64,000 bases of DNA from Chitinivorax sp. PXF-14 (GTDB taxonomy: Bacteria > Pseudomonadota > Gammaproteobacteria > Burkholderiales > SCOH01), in NCBI RefSeq assembly GCF_040812015.1, contig NZ_JBFNXJ010000020.1, forward strand, positions 1 through 64,000, in the 5' to 3' direction. Shown here piece by piece: positions 1 through 9,062 of this stretch. Under the pieces are notes generated by a model, which searched no databases, was not told the origin of the DNA, and worked only from the letters and a program-made list of their open reading frames with translations. The first letter of the stretch is position 1, and each line of letters begins with the position of its first letter. The position numbers and the translations under genes are program-made.

Positions 1-193
1 CTGTACGGTGGGCGATTGCCCCTCCCGGCGATGAGCCGCCGATGCTTTCACCTTGGCCGCGGTGCCGTTATCGGCAAGGTGTCGTGGGCCACGCCGGCAG
101 GTGGTGCGTGTCGGTCATGCAGTGGGGGCTGGCCAGTTGCGGGGTGCTGGCGCATCCATCCGCTGAATGGCGCCCGCCGCCCCGCAGCCGTGC
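1..193. other. Window edge, no supported gene
   Basis: This stretch lies downstream of the MipA-like gene. Short open frames cross it, but none has a ribosome-binding site, recognisable protein or continuation, so it is left as intergenic sequence. Confidence 0.5.
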
Positions 194-985
194 TCAGAGG
201 CCGGCGAGACGGGTGCCGAGCACGGCCCTGAGATTGTAGACCGCGCCGATGCTGAGCTCGCCATAGCGTGCATGGCCGGTCAGCGGGCTATCCGCCACGG
301 CCTGGCCATAGTGGCGCAGCGACAGGTCGGCGAAGGTCGTCCAGTCGCGCGACAGGGGGTGGGCCAGACGCAGGCCCAGGTCCAGGCGCTGGCTGTGGTC
401 CGGCGCGTAGGCTGGCAGGGTCGAGGCCCGTGCTTCGTCGACATCGACGCCGAAATAGTAACGGCTGTAGCGCGCGTTGTAGTGGCGCCAGTCGAGATAG
501 GGGGTGAAGCGCAGCGCGCCAGCCGCCTGCTCGACGGTGTAGTCGGCATGGAGCTCGACCTGATCGCCCTGGTGGCGGGCCAGTGCATCGTGCAGGTAGG
601 CGATGCGCAGTACGCTGGCTGCGCTTGGCCGCCAGGCCAGCTCCAGCCCGGCGTTGAGGCTCTCCCTGCGGTCGCGCAGGGCGCGCAGCTCGGGCGTGTC
701 GGCGTCGCGCGCGCGAAACGCGAGCCGATCCTGCTGGACGATGGCATCGAGGCTCAATGCCGGGTTGCCGACAAGGCGTAGCCCCAGTTCATCGTCGCGC
801 AGCAGCAGGCGTTCGCCGGTATGGTCGCCGGCCGGCAGGCCCTCGCCCAGCGTGCTGACGCGATAGGGGCCCAGCCCCAGGTGGTAGCGTGCACCGACAT
901 ACAGCCCGTCGGCCATGGCGAGCGGTGAGCAGGCGATGGCCAGCAGGGCGGTCAGCAGCGTCAGTGGGCGGGGCGAGGGCGGCAT
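194..985 (-). CDS. MipA/OmpV family outer membrane protein
   Basis: A 263-residue protein beginning with a signal peptide (about residues 1-25, cleavage likely after AMA before DGLYVGARY). The mature part has alternating hydrophobic and aromatic strands and ends near NLRAVLGTRL, as expected for a beta-barrel of the MipA/OmpV family. Members are outer-membrane proteins; E. coli MipA binds the murein hydrolase MltA, but most homologues have no tested role. The length matches the family (250-280). It stands alone on the minus strand, separated from the upstream isomerase gene by a terminator. The family call rests on overall pattern, so the exact function is not established. Confidence 0.7.
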   Translation of the reverse strand: MPPSPRPLTLLTALLAIACSPLAMADGLYVGARYHLGLGPYRVSTLGEGLPAGDHTGERLLLRDDELGLRLVGNPALSLDAIVQQDRLAFRARDADTPELRALRDRRESLNAGLELAWRPSAASVLRIAYLHDALARHQGDQVELHADYTVEQAAGALRFTPYLDWRHYNARYSRYYFGVDVDEARASTLPAYAPDHSQRLDLGLRLAHPLSRDWTTFADLSLRHYGQAVADSPLTGHARYGELSIGAVYNLRAVLGTRLAGL

Positions 986-1039
986 GGGGAGGACAGGGTT
1001 GGCGCGAGCGCCGATGATACCGGAAGGCCGCCGGGCATG

Positions 1040-1065
1040 AAAAAGCCCGCTGTGCTGCTGCGGGC
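1040..1065 (-). terminator. Intrinsic terminator after the isomerase gene
   Basis: On the minus strand GCCCGC and GCGGGC pair around a 9-base loop and are followed by TTTTT. It sits just downstream of the stop codon of the minus-strand isomerase gene and upstream of the MipA-like gene, so it separates the two units. Confidence 0.75.
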
Positions 1066-1088
1066 CGTGGGGGTATCGATAGGGGCGG

Positions 1089-1691
1089 TCAGTAGGTCCA
1101 GCCGCTGATCTGCGCCCAGCGCTCGATCTGGTCGATGCGGTCCTGCCCCCAGAATGGCTCGTCGCCGACGAAGACGAAGGGCACGCCGAACACGCCGCGC
1201 TGATAGGCGACTTCGGTGGCCTGCCGTAGCTTGTCCTTGACGCCTTGATCGTTCATGCCTTCCAGCAGGTAGTCGCGCTCGATGCCGTAGCGGTCGGCGA
1301 GGTCGAGGATGTAGTCGGCGTCGGAGATGTCGTGGTCCATCACCCAGTAGGCCTTGAGCAGGGCCATGGCAAGCTGGATGGCCTGCGCCGGGTTGTCCTC
1401 GTAAAGCCAGTAGAACGCCCTGCAGGCCGCCAGCGGGTTGATCGGGAAGCGGCTCGGCCAGTTCAGCGGCATCTTGTGGAAACTTGCCGTGCGCTTGGCG
1501 TCCAGAACCATGTAGCGCTGCCGCACGTCGGGCTCGGGCGGGTTGTTGAGCAGCTTGAAAATGGCACCCGCCAGGATGGGGCGCCAGACGACGGGCTTGC
1601 CGTTGCGCGATTCGAAGCTTTCCAGCCGGTTCGCCGCGATATACGAATAGGGCGAGCCGAAATCGAAATAGAAATCAATGGGGTGGGACAT
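1089..1691 (-). CDS. 2-hydroxychromene-2-carboxylate isomerase family protein (DsbA-like/kappa-GST fold)
   Basis: A 200-residue thioredoxin-fold protein. The N-terminal FYFDFGSPYSYIA segment carries the conserved serine that replaces the catalytic cysteine of DsbA and binds glutathione in kappa-class GSTs, and GVFGVPFVFVGDEPFWGQDR near residue 175 is the cis-proline loop and following helix. Characterised members isomerise 2-hydroxychromene-2-carboxylate in naphthalene degradation, but no aromatic-degradation genes lie nearby. Here it is more likely a general glutathione-dependent isomerase or transferase. It is a single-gene unit ending at an intrinsic terminator. Confidence 0.85.
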   Translation of the reverse strand: MSHPIDFYFDFGSPYSYIAANRLESFESRNGKPVVWRPILAGAIFKLLNNPPEPDVRQRYMVLDAKRTASFHKMPLNWPSRFPINPLAACRAFYWLYEDNPAQAIQLAMALLKAYWVMDHDISDADYILDLADRYGIERDYLLEGMNDQGVKDKLRQATEVAYQRGVFGVPFVFVGDEPFWGQDRIDQIERWAQISGWTY

Positions 1692-1795
1692 GGGTGCTCC
1701 TCCTGAGCATCTGCTTATTTTCTAAACTTAGCTCAGATGCGGTGACGCACAAGAAGAATATGCGTCGCCGCGTGCATGTCCATGGCGTGGCGGGC

Positions 1796-3259
1796 CTACA
1801 GCCCGAGCTGTCCCCACATCTCGTCGACGCGCCGTTTCACCGCCTCGTCCATCACGATGGGCGTGCCCCACTCGCGCGTGGTCTCGCCCTGCCACTTGTT
1901 GGTTGCATCGAGCCCCATCTTGCTGCCGAGGCCCGATACCGGGCTAGCGAAATCGAGGTAGTCGATCGGCGTGTTCTCGACCAGCGTGGTGTCGCGCGCC
2001 GGATCCATGCGCGTGGTGATGGCCCAGATCACCTCTTTCCAGTCGCGGATGTTCACATCCTCGTCCACCACCACGATGAACTTGGTGTACATGAACTGGC
2101 GCAGGAAGCTCCAGATGCCGAACATCACGCGCTTGGCGTGGCCCGGGTACTGTTTCTTGATGCTGACGATGGCCATGCGGTAGCTGCAGCCCTCGGGTGG
2201 CAGGTAGAAGTCGACGATCTCGGTGAACTGCTTCTGCAGGATGGGCACGAACACCTCGTTCAGCGCAACGCCGAGCACGGCGGGCTCGTCCGGTGGCTTG
2301 CCGGTATAGGTGCTGTGGTAGATCGGGTCGCGGCGCATGGTGATGCGCTCGATCGTGAACACCGGGAAGCGGTCCTGCTCGTTGTAGTAGCCGGTGTGGT
2401 CGCCGTAAGGGCCTTCGAGCGCCGTCTCATCGGGGTGGATCACACCTTCGAGCACGATCTCGGCGCTCGCCGGCACCTGCAGGTCCGAGCCCAGGCACTT
2501 GATCAGCTCGGTCTTGGCGCCGCGCAACAGGCCGGCGAACTGGTATTCGGAGAGCGTGTCCGGCACCGGCGTCACCGCGCCCAGTATCGTCGCCGGGTCG
2601 CAACCCAATACCACCGCCACCGGGAAGGGCTGGCCGGGATTCTTTTCACAATGCTCGCGGAAATCGAGCGCGCCGCCACGATGCGCGAGCCAGCGCATGA
2701 TCACCTTGTTCGGCCCCAGCACCTGCTGGCGATAGATGCCGAGATTCTGCCGCGTCTTGTGCGGGCCGCGCGTCACCACCAGGCCCCAGGTGATCAGCGG
2801 CGCCACGTCGCTGGGCCAGCAATGCTGGATCGGGATGCGCGCCAGATCGACATCCGCGCCTTCCCACACCGCCTGCTGGCACGGTGCGCTGCGCACCTCC
2901 TTGGGCGACATGTTGAGCACCTGCTTCAACACCGGCCACTTCTCCCACGCGTCGCGCAAGCCCTTGGGCGGCTCCGGCTCCTTCAGGTAGGACAGCAGCT
3001 TGCCGATCTCGCGCAGCGCGTCGATCGACTCGGCGCCCATGCCCATCGCCACGCGCTTCGGCGTGCCGAACAGGTTGGCCAGCACCGGCATGCGGTGGCC
3101 CTTCACGTTTTCGAACAGCAGGGCCGGGCCCTCGGCGCGCAGCACGCGGTCGCAGATCTCGGTCATCTCGAGATGCGTCGAGACCTCGGCCTTGATGCGC
3201 TTGAGCTCGCCCTGTTTTTCCAGTTGCGCGAGAAAGTCGCGCAGGTCGTCGTATTTCAT
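1796..3259 (-). CDS. ubiD: UbiD, 4-hydroxy-3-polyprenylbenzoate decarboxylase
   Basis: A 487-residue prenylated-FMN-dependent decarboxylase of ubiquinone biosynthesis, removing the carboxyl group of 4-hydroxy-3-polyprenylbenzoate. [12 protein letters not shown] and MRWLAHRGG match the prFMN/metal-binding region, and [15 protein letters not shown] holds one of the acidic residues of the E-R-E catalytic set. Length equals E. coli UbiD (497). The ATG giving [10 protein letters not shown] is chosen over a TTG six codons upstream because it matches the family start. The dut stop lies 14 bases upstream, so the two are probably co-transcribed. The UbiX partner that makes prFMN is not in the window; ubiA and ubiC are about 50 kb away. 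Confidence 0.96.
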   Translation of the reverse strand: MKYDDLRDFLAQLEKQGELKRIKAEVSTHLEMTEICDRVLRAEGPALLFENVKGHRMPVLANLFGTPKRVAMGMGAESIDALREIGKLLSYLKEPEPPKGLRDAWEKWPVLKQVLNMSPKEVRSAPCQQAVWEGADVDLARIPIQHCWPSDVAPLITWGLVVTRGPHKTRQNLGIYRQQVLGPNKVIMRWLAHRGGALDFREHCEKNPGQPFPVAVVLGCDPATILGAVTPVPDTLSEYQFAGLLRGAKTELIKCLGSDLQVPASAEIVLEGVIHPDETALEGPYGDHTGYYNEQDRFPVFTIERITMRRDPIYHSTYTGKPPDEPAVLGVALNEVFVPILQKQFTEIVDFYLPPEGCSYRMAIVSIKKQYPGHAKRVMFGIWSFLRQFMYTKFIVVVDEDVNIRDWKEVIWAITTRMDPARDTTLVENTPIDYLDFASPVSGLGSKMGLDATNKWQGETTREWGTPIVMDEAVKRRVDEMWGQLGL

Positions 3260-3273
3260 GGCGCCATCCGCGA

Positions 3274-3723
3274 TCAATGCTTGCCGGTGCTGCCGAAGCC
3301 GCCTTCGCCGCGATGGCTGGCATCGAAATCATCGACGATGTTGAAGCCGACCTGCACCACCGGCACCACCACCATCTGCGCGATGCGCTCCATCGGGTTG
3401 ATGGTGAAGGCCTCCAGGCCGCGGTTCCAGCACGAGACGAAGATCTGGCCCTGGTAGTCCGAGTCGATCAGCCCGACCAGATTGCCGAGCACGATGCCAT
3501 GTTTGTGGCCGAGGCCCGAGCGCGGCAGGATCATCGCGGCGAGGCCCGCGTCTGCCAGGTGAATCGCGATGCCGGTGGGGATCAGCTTGGTCTCGCCCGG
3601 TTGCAATACCAGCGCCTCGTCGAGGCAGGCGCGCAGGTCGAGACCGGCGGCGCCCGGCGTGCCATAGGCGGGCAGGGCTTCCTGGATGCGTGGGTCGAGA
3701 ATCTTGATGTCGATGGTGGTCAT
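3274..3723 (-). CDS. dut: dUTP diphosphatase (dUTPase)
   Basis: A 149-residue trimeric dUTPase, hydrolysing dUTP to dUMP and pyrophosphate to keep uracil out of DNA and supply dTMP synthesis. The conserved motifs are in order: GAAGLDLRA (motif 1), [10 protein letters not shown] (motif 2), [10 protein letters not shown] with the catalytic Asp (motif 3), and the C-terminal glycine-rich [12 protein letters not shown] (motif 5) that closes over the substrate. The ATG giving [10 protein letters not shown] is the family start; longer frames upstream are not supported. The coaBC-dut order on one strand is common in proteobacteria; ubiD follows closely. Confidence 0.97.
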   Translation of the reverse strand: MTTIDIKILDPRIQEALPAYGTPGAAGLDLRACLDEALVLQPGETKLIPTGIAIHLADAGLAAMILPRSGLGHKHGIVLGNLVGLIDSDYQGQIFVSCWNRGLEAFTINPMERIAQMVVVPVVQVGFNIVDDFDASHRGEGGFGSTGKH

Positions 3724-3796
3724 GCGGTGTGTCCTGAAAAATGAAGGCTGATGGCGCGGGGCCATCAGCCGGAGCGGTTCTGTAAGGTGGCGCGTG

Positions 3797-4984
3797 CTAG
3801 CGCGCGGCAAGCATCCCGGCGATATGCCGGATCAGCCCCTGAGCGAGCTCCGCCTTGGGCGCGCGGCCCAGCGGGTGCTGGCCCTGGTCGTCGATCAGCG
3901 TCAGTTCGTTGTCGTCCGAGCCGAAGGCGGCTTGCGCCAGGTTGGCGGCGAGCAGCGGGATGTGCTTGCGGCGGCGCTTTTCCTCCGCGTATTGCAGCAC
4001 GTTCTGGCTCTCTGCCGCGAAACCGACGCAGAACGGCCCCTGCGGCAGCGCCGCGACGGTGGCGAGGATGTCGGGGTTGAGTTCGAGCTCGATCACGGGG
4101 GCGCTGTCGGTCTTCTTGATCTTGTGCTCGCTGCGGTTCTTCACCGTGTAGTCGGCTACGGCGGCGACGGCGATGAATACATCGGTGTCGGCTACGCCGG
4201 CCATTACCGCGTCGAGCATGTCGCGCGCTCCCTGCACGTCGATGCGCCGCGCGCCCAGCGGTGTCGGCAGCGCCGTCGGGCCGCTGACCAGCGTCACCTC
4301 GGCGCCGGCATGGACGGCCGCGCGGGCAATTGCGTAGCCCATCTTGCCCGAGCTCGAATTGGTGATGCCGCGCACCGCGTCGATCGGCTCGAAAGTCGGG
4401 CCGGCCGTGATCAGCACGCGCTTGCCCTTGAGCAGCTTGGGCGCGAAGAAGGCTTCGGTCAGCTCGAACAGCTCTGCGGGTTCCAGCATGCGCCCGTCGC
4501 CGACCTCGCCGCAGGCCTGATCGCCGCTGCCGGGGCCGAGAACGGCGATGCCATCCTGCTTGAGCAACGCGATATTGCGTTGATTGGCCGGGTTCTCCCA
4601 CATCTGCCGGTTCATCGCCGGGGCCACCAGCAGCGGACAGTCGCGCGCCGCGCACAGGGTCGACAGCAGGTCGTCGCACTGGCCGTGCGCGAGCTTGGCG
4701 ATGAAATCGGTGCTGGCCGGGGCGATCAGGATGGCGTCGGCCTCGCGCGACAGGTCGATGTGCGGCATGCCGTTATTGATGCGCGGGTCCCACTGGTCGG
4801 TGAACACCGGCTTGCCCGACAGCGCCTGGAAGGTGACCGGGCCGACGAAATGGCTGGCGGCCTCGGTCATCGCTACCTGCACGCTGTGGCCAGCCTTGAC
4901 GAACAGGCGCGTCAGTTCGGCCGATTTATAGGCGGCCACGCCGCCGGTGATGCCAAGAAGGATGCGTTTGCTGGATGTGGCCAT
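3797..4984 (-). CDS. coaBC: Bifunctional phosphopantothenoylcysteine decarboxylase/synthetase CoaBC
   Basis: A 395-residue fusion for two steps of coenzyme A synthesis. The N-terminal half is the FMN-dependent CoaC decarboxylase, with [14 protein letters not shown], the His-containing MPHIDLSR, the substrate-binding [12 protein letters not shown] and the Cys of [12 protein letters not shown]. The C-terminal half from about residue 190 is the CoaB synthetase, starting with [20 protein letters not shown] and [11 protein letters not shown]. Length is normal. The ATG three codons into the frame ([10 protein letters not shown]) is preferred over an upstream TTG. It lies 73 bases upstream of dut on the same strand and is divergent from radC. 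Confidence 0.97.
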   Translation of the reverse strand: MATSSKRILLGITGGVAAYKSAELTRLFVKAGHSVQVAMTEAASHFVGPVTFQALSGKPVFTDQWDPRINNGMPHIDLSREADAILIAPASTDFIAKLAHGQCDDLLSTLCAARDCPLLVAPAMNRQMWENPANQRNIALLKQDGIAVLGPGSGDQACGEVGDGRMLEPAELFELTEAFFAPKLLKGKRVLITAGPTFEPIDAVRGITNSSSGKMGYAIARAAVHAGAEVTLVSGPTALPTPLGARRIDVQGARDMLDAVMAGVADTDVFIAVAAVADYTVKNRSEHKIKKTDSAPVIELELNPDILATVAALPQGPFCVGFAAESQNVLQYAEEKRRRKHIPLLAANLAQAAFGSDDNELTLIDDQGQHPLGRAPKAELAQGLIRHIAGMLAAR

Positions 4985-5067
4985 GACCAACCCTGGTTCG
5001 TTGCAGTTGGCGGGAGTTTAAAACAGGCGCGAATTCCTGCCTACAATGGTCGAGGAGGAGGAACGCC

Positions 5068-5742
5068 ATGCCCATCACCGACTGGCCCGCCGACGAGCGG
5101 CCACGCGAGAAGCTGATCCAGAAAGGCCCTGCCAGCCTGTCCGACGCCGAGCTGCTGGCGATCTTTCTGCGCACCGGCATCGTCGGCAAGAGCGCGGTCG
5201 ACCTCGCGCGCGAACTGCTGGCGCGTTTCGGCAGCCTGACGCAGCTGTTCCAGGCGTCGGAAGCGGCATTCTGCGAGATGCCGGGCATGGGGCAAGCCAA
5301 GTACGTGCAGTTGCAGGCCGTGCTCGAGATGGCCAAGCGCGCGCTCGGCGAGGCCATGCGCGAGGCCCATGCGCTGGAGTCGCCGCAGGCGGTGCGCGAT
5401 TATCTGCGGCTGCAGCTTGGCGGCCTGCCGGTCGAGGTGTTCTGGGCGATCTTCCTCAATGCCCAGCACCGCGTGATCGCCAGCGAGGAGCTGGCACGCG
5501 GCACCCTGACGCAGACCTCGGTCTATCCGCGCGAGGTGGTCAAGCGTGCGCTCGCCAACAATGCCGCCGCGGTGATCTTCGCGCACAACCACCCCTCTGG
5601 CGTGGCCGAACCGAGCCGCGCCGACGAACTGTTGACACAGGCATTGAAGCAGGCACTGGCGCTGATCGACGTGAAAGTGCTCGATCATTTCGTGGTTGCC
5701 GGCAACCAGTCGTTATCGTTCGCCGAGCGTGGGCTGCTATGA
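5068..5742 (+). CDS. radC: RadC family protein (JAB/MPN domain)
   Basis: A 224-residue RadC family member. The N-terminal helix-hairpin-helix-like region runs over about residues 1-90 ([20 protein letters not shown]-type helices). The C-terminal JAB1/MPN metal-binding fold has the zinc motif in [17 protein letters not shown] (HxH followed by S and D). The historical link to DNA repair in E. coli was withdrawn and the biochemical role is unknown. AGGAGGAAC just before the ATG is a strong ribosome-binding site. Divergent from coaBC and directly upstream of rpmB-rpmG, a conserved neighbourhood in many proteobacteria. Confidence 0.93.
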   Translation: MPITDWPADERPREKLIQKGPASLSDAELLAIFLRTGIVGKSAVDLARELLARFGSLTQLFQASEAAFCEMPGMGQAKYVQLQAVLEMAKRALGEAMREAHALESPQAVRDYLRLQLGGLPVEVFWAIFLNAQHRVIASEELARGTLTQTSVYPREVVKRALANNAAAVIFAHNHPSGVAEPSRADELLTQALKQALALIDVKVLDHFVVAGNQSLSFAERGLL

Positions 5743-5781
5743 CGGGCGGGCAGACGGACGATTTTTTGTTTGAAATCAGTA

Positions 5782-5811
5782 TTGAGTGGGGCGCTTGATC
5801 TGTGGTATAAA
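5782..5811 (+). promoter_or_regulatory. Probable sigma-70 promoter of rpmB-rpmG
   Basis: TTGAGT (5782-5787) and TATAAA (5806-5811) are separated by 18 bases. The -10 is a 5/6 match to consensus. It lies 32 bases upstream of the rpmB ATG in a short AT-rich intergenic region after radC. Confidence 0.6.
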
Positions 5812-5842
5812 TCGTGTTTTTTCCGAGTCGGGAGTCAACATC

Positions 5843-6076
5843 ATGGCACGTGTATGCCAAGTAACAGGGAAGGGCCCGATGGTCGGGAACAACGTTTCCC
5901 ACGCCAACAACAAGACCAAGCGCCGCTTCTTGCCCAACCTGCAATCGCGTCGTTTCTGGGTTGAAAGCGAAAACCGCTGGGTTCGTCTGCGTGTCAGCAA
6001 CGCGGCTCTGCGCCTGATCGACAAGAACGGCATCGAGTCTGTTCTGGCCGACCTGCGTGCCCGCGGCGAAATCTAA
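5843..6076 (+). CDS. rpmB: 50S ribosomal protein L28
   Basis: A 77-residue basic protein beginning [20 protein letters not shown], the characteristic start of bacterial L28, a component of the large ribosomal subunit. Only one cysteine is present, so it is the zinc-free form. The upstream GGAGTC and the family N terminus fix the ATG. It forms an operon with rpmG 33 bases downstream, closed by an intrinsic terminator. Confidence 0.98.
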   Translation: MARVCQVTGKGPMVGNNVSHANNKTKRRFLPNLQSRRFWVESENRWVRLRVSNAALRLIDKNGIESVLADLRARGEI

Positions 6077-6109
6077 GCCCGAGCATCATTACTGAAAGGC
6101 TGAAGCATC

Positions 6110-6265
6110 ATGCGTGAAAAAATCAAGCTGGAATCCTCCGCAGGTACTGGTCACTTCTACACCACGACCAAGAACAAGCGTACCATGCCGGAAAAGATGG
6201 AAATCATGAAGTTCGACCCCGTAGCCCGCAAGCACGTGGCTTACAAGGAAGTGAAGCTGAAGTAA
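6110..6265 (+). CDS. rpmG: 50S ribosomal protein L33
   Basis: A 51-residue protein beginning [20 protein letters not shown] and ending [11 protein letters not shown], the full length of bacterial L33. It has no CxxC pairs, so it is the zinc-independent (C-minus) form that does not depend on zinc supply. It follows rpmB in the same transcript, preceded by a GAAAGG ribosome-binding site, and is followed by a strong terminator. Confidence 0.98.
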   Translation: MREKIKLESSAGTGHFYTTTKNKRTMPEKMEIMKFDPVARKHVAYKEVKLK

Positions 6266-6299
6266 TTCAGCCGTTTCCCGCAGTACCGAATTTCGAAAC

Positions 6300-6333
6300 A
6301 AACCCCGCTCCTGATAGCGGGGTTTGTTTTTTT
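6300..6333 (+). terminator. Intrinsic terminator of rpmB-rpmG
   Basis: AAACCCCGCT and AGCGGGGTTT form a perfect 10-base-pair stem with a 6-base loop, followed by GTTTTTTT. It closes the ribosomal operon. Confidence 0.92.
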
Positions 6334-6380
6334 GTGGCACCACCATCGGTGATGCCGGTCATGATAGCCACAATGGACGT

Positions 6381-6412
6381 AAAAAAGGCGAGAGATCATC
6401 TCGCCTTTTTTT
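6381..6412. terminator. Bidirectional intrinsic terminator between rpmG and azoR
   Basis: A 13-base-pair stem (AAAAAAGGCGAGA / TCTCGCCTTTTTT) around GATCA, flanked by A-runs and T-runs so that it can work on both strands. It lies 16 bases beyond the azoR stop on the minus strand and after the rpmBG terminator on the plus strand. Confidence 0.9.
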
Positions 6413-6427
6413 GCTTTGCCCGACGGA

Positions 6428-7042
6428 TCAGGCTGTTTGTGGCTCGGTCAGTTCCGCGATCTGGGCGCGTGCGGCTTCCAGCGCCTTTTCACGCAGTTCC
6501 GGCCCCATGTTCAGGCCTTCGGCACGGACCACTTCCACGTCCTGCACGCCGACGAAGTTGAGCACCGTTTTGACGTAGCCATCGTGCATATGGGTCACCG
6601 GCGACTGGCTGTGGATGCCGCCAGCCGTGGCCACGATCACCGCCTTCTTGTTCGGCACCAGGCCGATGGGGCCGTTGGCGCCGTAGCTGAAGGTCTTGCC
6701 GGCCACCGCGATGCGGTCGATCCACGCCTTCAGGCCGGATGGCACGGTGAAGTTGTACAGCGGGGCGCCGATGACGACGACGTCGGCCGTCTTCAGTTCA
6801 TCGATCAGCAGGTCGCTGATCTCGTTGTCGCGGCGTTGCGCGTCGCTCATCTGTTCGACCGGCGTGCCGCGTGGTGCCAGCAGGTCGGGCGAGATGTGCG
6901 GCAGCGGCTCGGTGCCAAGGTCGCGGTAGATCACGTCAACCTGTTCGCCGCCATTGCGGTAGGCATCAACCACGGCCTGGGTCAGCTCACGCGAAACGGA
7001 GTGGTTGCCGAGGATGCTGGAATCGAGGTGCAGAACTTTCAT
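6428..7042 (-). CDS. azoR: FMN-dependent NADH-azoreductase
   Basis: A 204-residue flavodoxin-fold quinone/azo reductase of the AzoR family, giving two-electron reduction of quinones and azo compounds with NADH. SSILGNHSVSRELTQ near the N terminus binds the FMN phosphate, PLYNFTVPSGLKAWIDR forms the flavin-side loop and ATAGGIH is a second flavin contact. The ATG giving MKVLHLDSS is the family start, with GGAGAG upstream. The divergent LysR gene begins 139 bases away, so LysR regulation by an electrophile or quinone signal is likely but inferred. Confidence 0.95.
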   Translation of the reverse strand: MKVLHLDSSILGNHSVSRELTQAVVDAYRNGGEQVDVIYRDLGTEPLPHISPDLLAPRGTPVEQMSDAQRRDNEISDLLIDELKTADVVVIGAPLYNFTVPSGLKAWIDRIAVAGKTFSYGANGPIGLVPNKKAVIVATAGGIHSQSPVTHMHDGYVKTVLNFVGVQDVEVVRAEGLNMGPELREKALEAARAQIAELTEPQTA

Positions 7043-7151
7043 GATGGACTCTCCAAATTGATTGAGTTGGCCGATGTCGTCAATCTGTGGCGTCATCGCT
7101 TGGAACTAATCATATGGATGAAGCTAAATCAGCGGTAGCCAGCTAAAATGG

Positions 7152-7167
7152 AATAGATTGTTCTATT
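7152..7167. promoter_or_regulatory. Palindrome in the azoR-LysR intergenic region, candidate operator
   Basis: AATAGA and TCTATT flank TTGT, a perfect 6-base inverted repeat 14 bases before the LysR start codon. LysR regulators usually bind dyads in such divergent regions and repress their own gene, so this is a reasonable autoregulatory site. No binding evidence can be read from sequence. Confidence 0.4.
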
Positions 7168-7181
7168 TGTGGTGCTAATCG

Positions 7182-8084
7182 ATGCATGACCTGAATGATC
7201 TCTATTTCTTCGCCAAGGTGGTCGAGCGCGGCAGCTTTGCTGCCGCCAGCCGAGCGCTCGACATCCCCAAATCGCGCCTGTCGCGCCGCGTGGCGCAGCT
7301 CGAGGAGCGGCTTGGCGCGCGGCTATTGCAGCGCACCACGCGCAAGCTGGCGCTGACCGACGTGGGGCAGCGCTATTACGAGCGCTGCCAGGCCATGCTG
7401 CTCGAGGCGGACGCGGCCGAGGCCACGGTTGCCAGCCTGCGCGATGAGCCGAGCGGTCGGCTGCGCGTCAGTTGCCCGGTCGGCATCGCCTACCCGGAAC
7501 TGGCACCGGTGCTGCCGGCCTTTCTGCGACAGCACCCGGCCATCCAGCTGGAACTGATGGTGACCAACCGCCGCGTCGATCTGCTGGAAGAAGGGGTGGA
7601 CGTGGCGCTACGCGTGCGCGAAGCGGGCCAGCAGGACCCGAATCTGGTGACGCGGCGTTTTCGCACCGGCAATACGCTGCTGGTGGCGAGCCCCGCGCTG
7701 CTGGAGCGCTATCCGCCGATCAACTCGCCCGAGGATCTGGCCGGTCTGCCGACGATGAACTTTGGCCTCGGCGACCGTGGCACGCACTGGCGCCTTACCG
7801 GCCCCGATGGCGAGCAGCGCGAGGTAGTGATCGAGCCGGTCTTCCATTGCGACGACTTCTATGTGCTCAAGCACGCGGCGCTCGCCGGCATGGGGCTGAC
7901 CACGATGCCGGAAACCTACTGCATCGATGAAATCGAGCACGGCGAGCTGTTGCCGGTGATCCCGCACTGGCGTCTGCCGGAGGGCATCGTGCACGGCGTG
8001 TACCCGAGCCGGCGTGGGCTGTCGCCGGCGGTCAAGGCTTTCATGGATTTCCTGTCACTGCACCTGGGGCGGGTGTCGGGCTGA
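7182..8084 (+). CDS. LysR family transcriptional regulator, divergent from azoR
   Basis: A 300-residue LysR-type regulator. The N-terminal winged helix-turn-helix spans about residues 1-60 (FAKVVERGSFAAASRALDIPKSRLSRRVAQLE). The effector-binding domain spans about 90-295. Its sequence resembles the large subgroup of LysR proteins that control oxidoreductase and quinone-response genes next to them. The divergent neighbour azoR is the likely target. A terminator-like hairpin lies after the gene and serves the converging fabI. Confidence 0.92.
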   Translation: MHDLNDLYFFAKVVERGSFAAASRALDIPKSRLSRRVAQLEERLGARLLQRTTRKLALTDVGQRYYERCQAMLLEADAAEATVASLRDEPSGRLRVSCPVGIAYPELAPVLPAFLRQHPAIQLELMVTNRRVDLLEEGVDVALRVREAGQQDPNLVTRRFRTGNTLLVASPALLERYPPINSPEDLAGLPTMNFGLGDRGTHWRLTGPDGEQREVVIEPVFHCDDFYVLKHAALAGMGLTTMPETYCIDEIEHGELLPVIPHWRLPEGIVHGVYPSRRGLSPAVKAFMDFLSLHLGRVSG

Positions 8085-8089
8085 GCAAG

Positions 8090-8114
8090 AAAAAGCCCAC
8101 CGCGCGGGTGGGCT
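8090..8114 (-). terminator. Intrinsic terminator of fabI
   Basis: AGCCCAC and GTGGGCT pair around a short GC loop. Read on the minus strand the hairpin is followed by TTTTTCTTG, placing it just after the fabI stop. It lies between converging genes. Confidence 0.75.
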
Positions 8115-8135
8115 GTCTGGCGAAGGCTGAGCTGC

Positions 8136-8921
8136 TCATTCGCCGGCCATCGGGGCGACGGTATTGTAGCCGGCATCGACATAGGTAATCTCGCCAGTGA
8201 TGCCCGATGCCAGGTCGCTCATCATGAAGGCGGCGACATTGCCGACTTCCTCGATGGTGACGCCGCGGCGCAGCGGCGCATTCTCGGCGATGTGGTGCAG
8301 CATCTTGGAGAAACCGCTGATCCCGCTCGCTGCCAGGGTCTTGATCGGTCCGGCCGAGATGCCGTTGACGCGGAAACCCTGCGGGCCCATGGCGTAGGCG
8401 GTGTAGCGCACGCTGGCTTCGAGGCTGGCCTTGGCCAGGCCCATCACGTTGTAGTTGGGCATGGCGCGCTCGGCGCCGAGGTAGGTCAGCGTCAGCAGCG
8501 CGGCGTTCGGCCGCAGTTGCGCGCGGCCGGCCTTAGCCAGCGCCGGGAAGCTGTAGGCGCTGATGTCATGGGCAACCTGGAACGCTTCGCGCGAGATGGC
8601 GTCGAGGAAGTCGCCAGCCAGCGCTTCGCGCGGTGCGAAGCCGATGGAGTGGACGATGCCGTCCAGGCCTTCGGGCCAGTGGGTCTTCAGGTCGGCGAAC
8701 ATGCCGGCGATCTCGTCATCCGAGGTGACATCGCAACGCAGTACGATGTCGCTGCCGAATTCGCGCGCCATCTCGACCACCCGGTCCTTGAGCTTGTCCA
8801 CTACATAGGTGAATGCCAGCTCGGCGCCTTCGCGCTGCATCGCCTGGGCAATGCCGTAGGCGATCGAGCGATTGGAGATCAGCCCCGTGATCAGGATGCG
8901 TTTGTTGGCAAGAAAACCCAT
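8136..8921 (-). CDS. fabI: Enoyl-[acyl-carrier-protein] reductase (NADH) FabI
   Basis: A 261-residue short-chain dehydrogenase for the last reduction of each type II fatty acid elongation cycle. [13 protein letters not shown] (residues 13-25) is the FabI-specific nucleotide loop. Tyr147, Tyr157 and Lys164 ([19 protein letters not shown]) correspond to E. coli Tyr146, Tyr156 and Lys163. The ATG giving [10 protein letters not shown] is chosen by comparison with E. coli FabI; the longer upstream frame is not supported. The acyl-CoA ligase gene ends 141 bases upstream on the same strand, so it may be transcribed with it or separately. Confidence 0.97.
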   Translation of the reverse strand: MGFLANKRILITGLISNRSIAYGIAQAMQREGAELAFTYVVDKLKDRVVEMAREFGSDIVLRCDVTSDDEIAGMFADLKTHWPEGLDGIVHSIGFAPREALAGDFLDAISREAFQVAHDISAYSFPALAKAGRAQLRPNAALLTLTYLGAERAMPNYNVMGLAKASLEASVRYTAYAMGPQGFRVNGISAGPIKTLAASGISGFSKMLHHIAENAPLRRGVTIEEVGNVAAFMMSDLASGITGEITYVDAGYNTVAPMAGE

Positions 8922-9062
8922 GGTGGTCCTCGTCTGGTTCGATGTGGCGGGAATTATAGTCGCATTTGCCGCGCCAAGGGCAGGGGCGGCTTGTTGCCAC
9001 GGGCCGGCAACAAAAAGGGCGTGCCCGATCGCACGCCCCATGTCGCCGCGGCAGCCGTATCG

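Noticed and set aside
1694-3457. A 587-codon plus-strand frame opposite ubiD and dut
   Set aside because: Low-complexity His/Arg/Leu-rich translation antisense to conserved genes.
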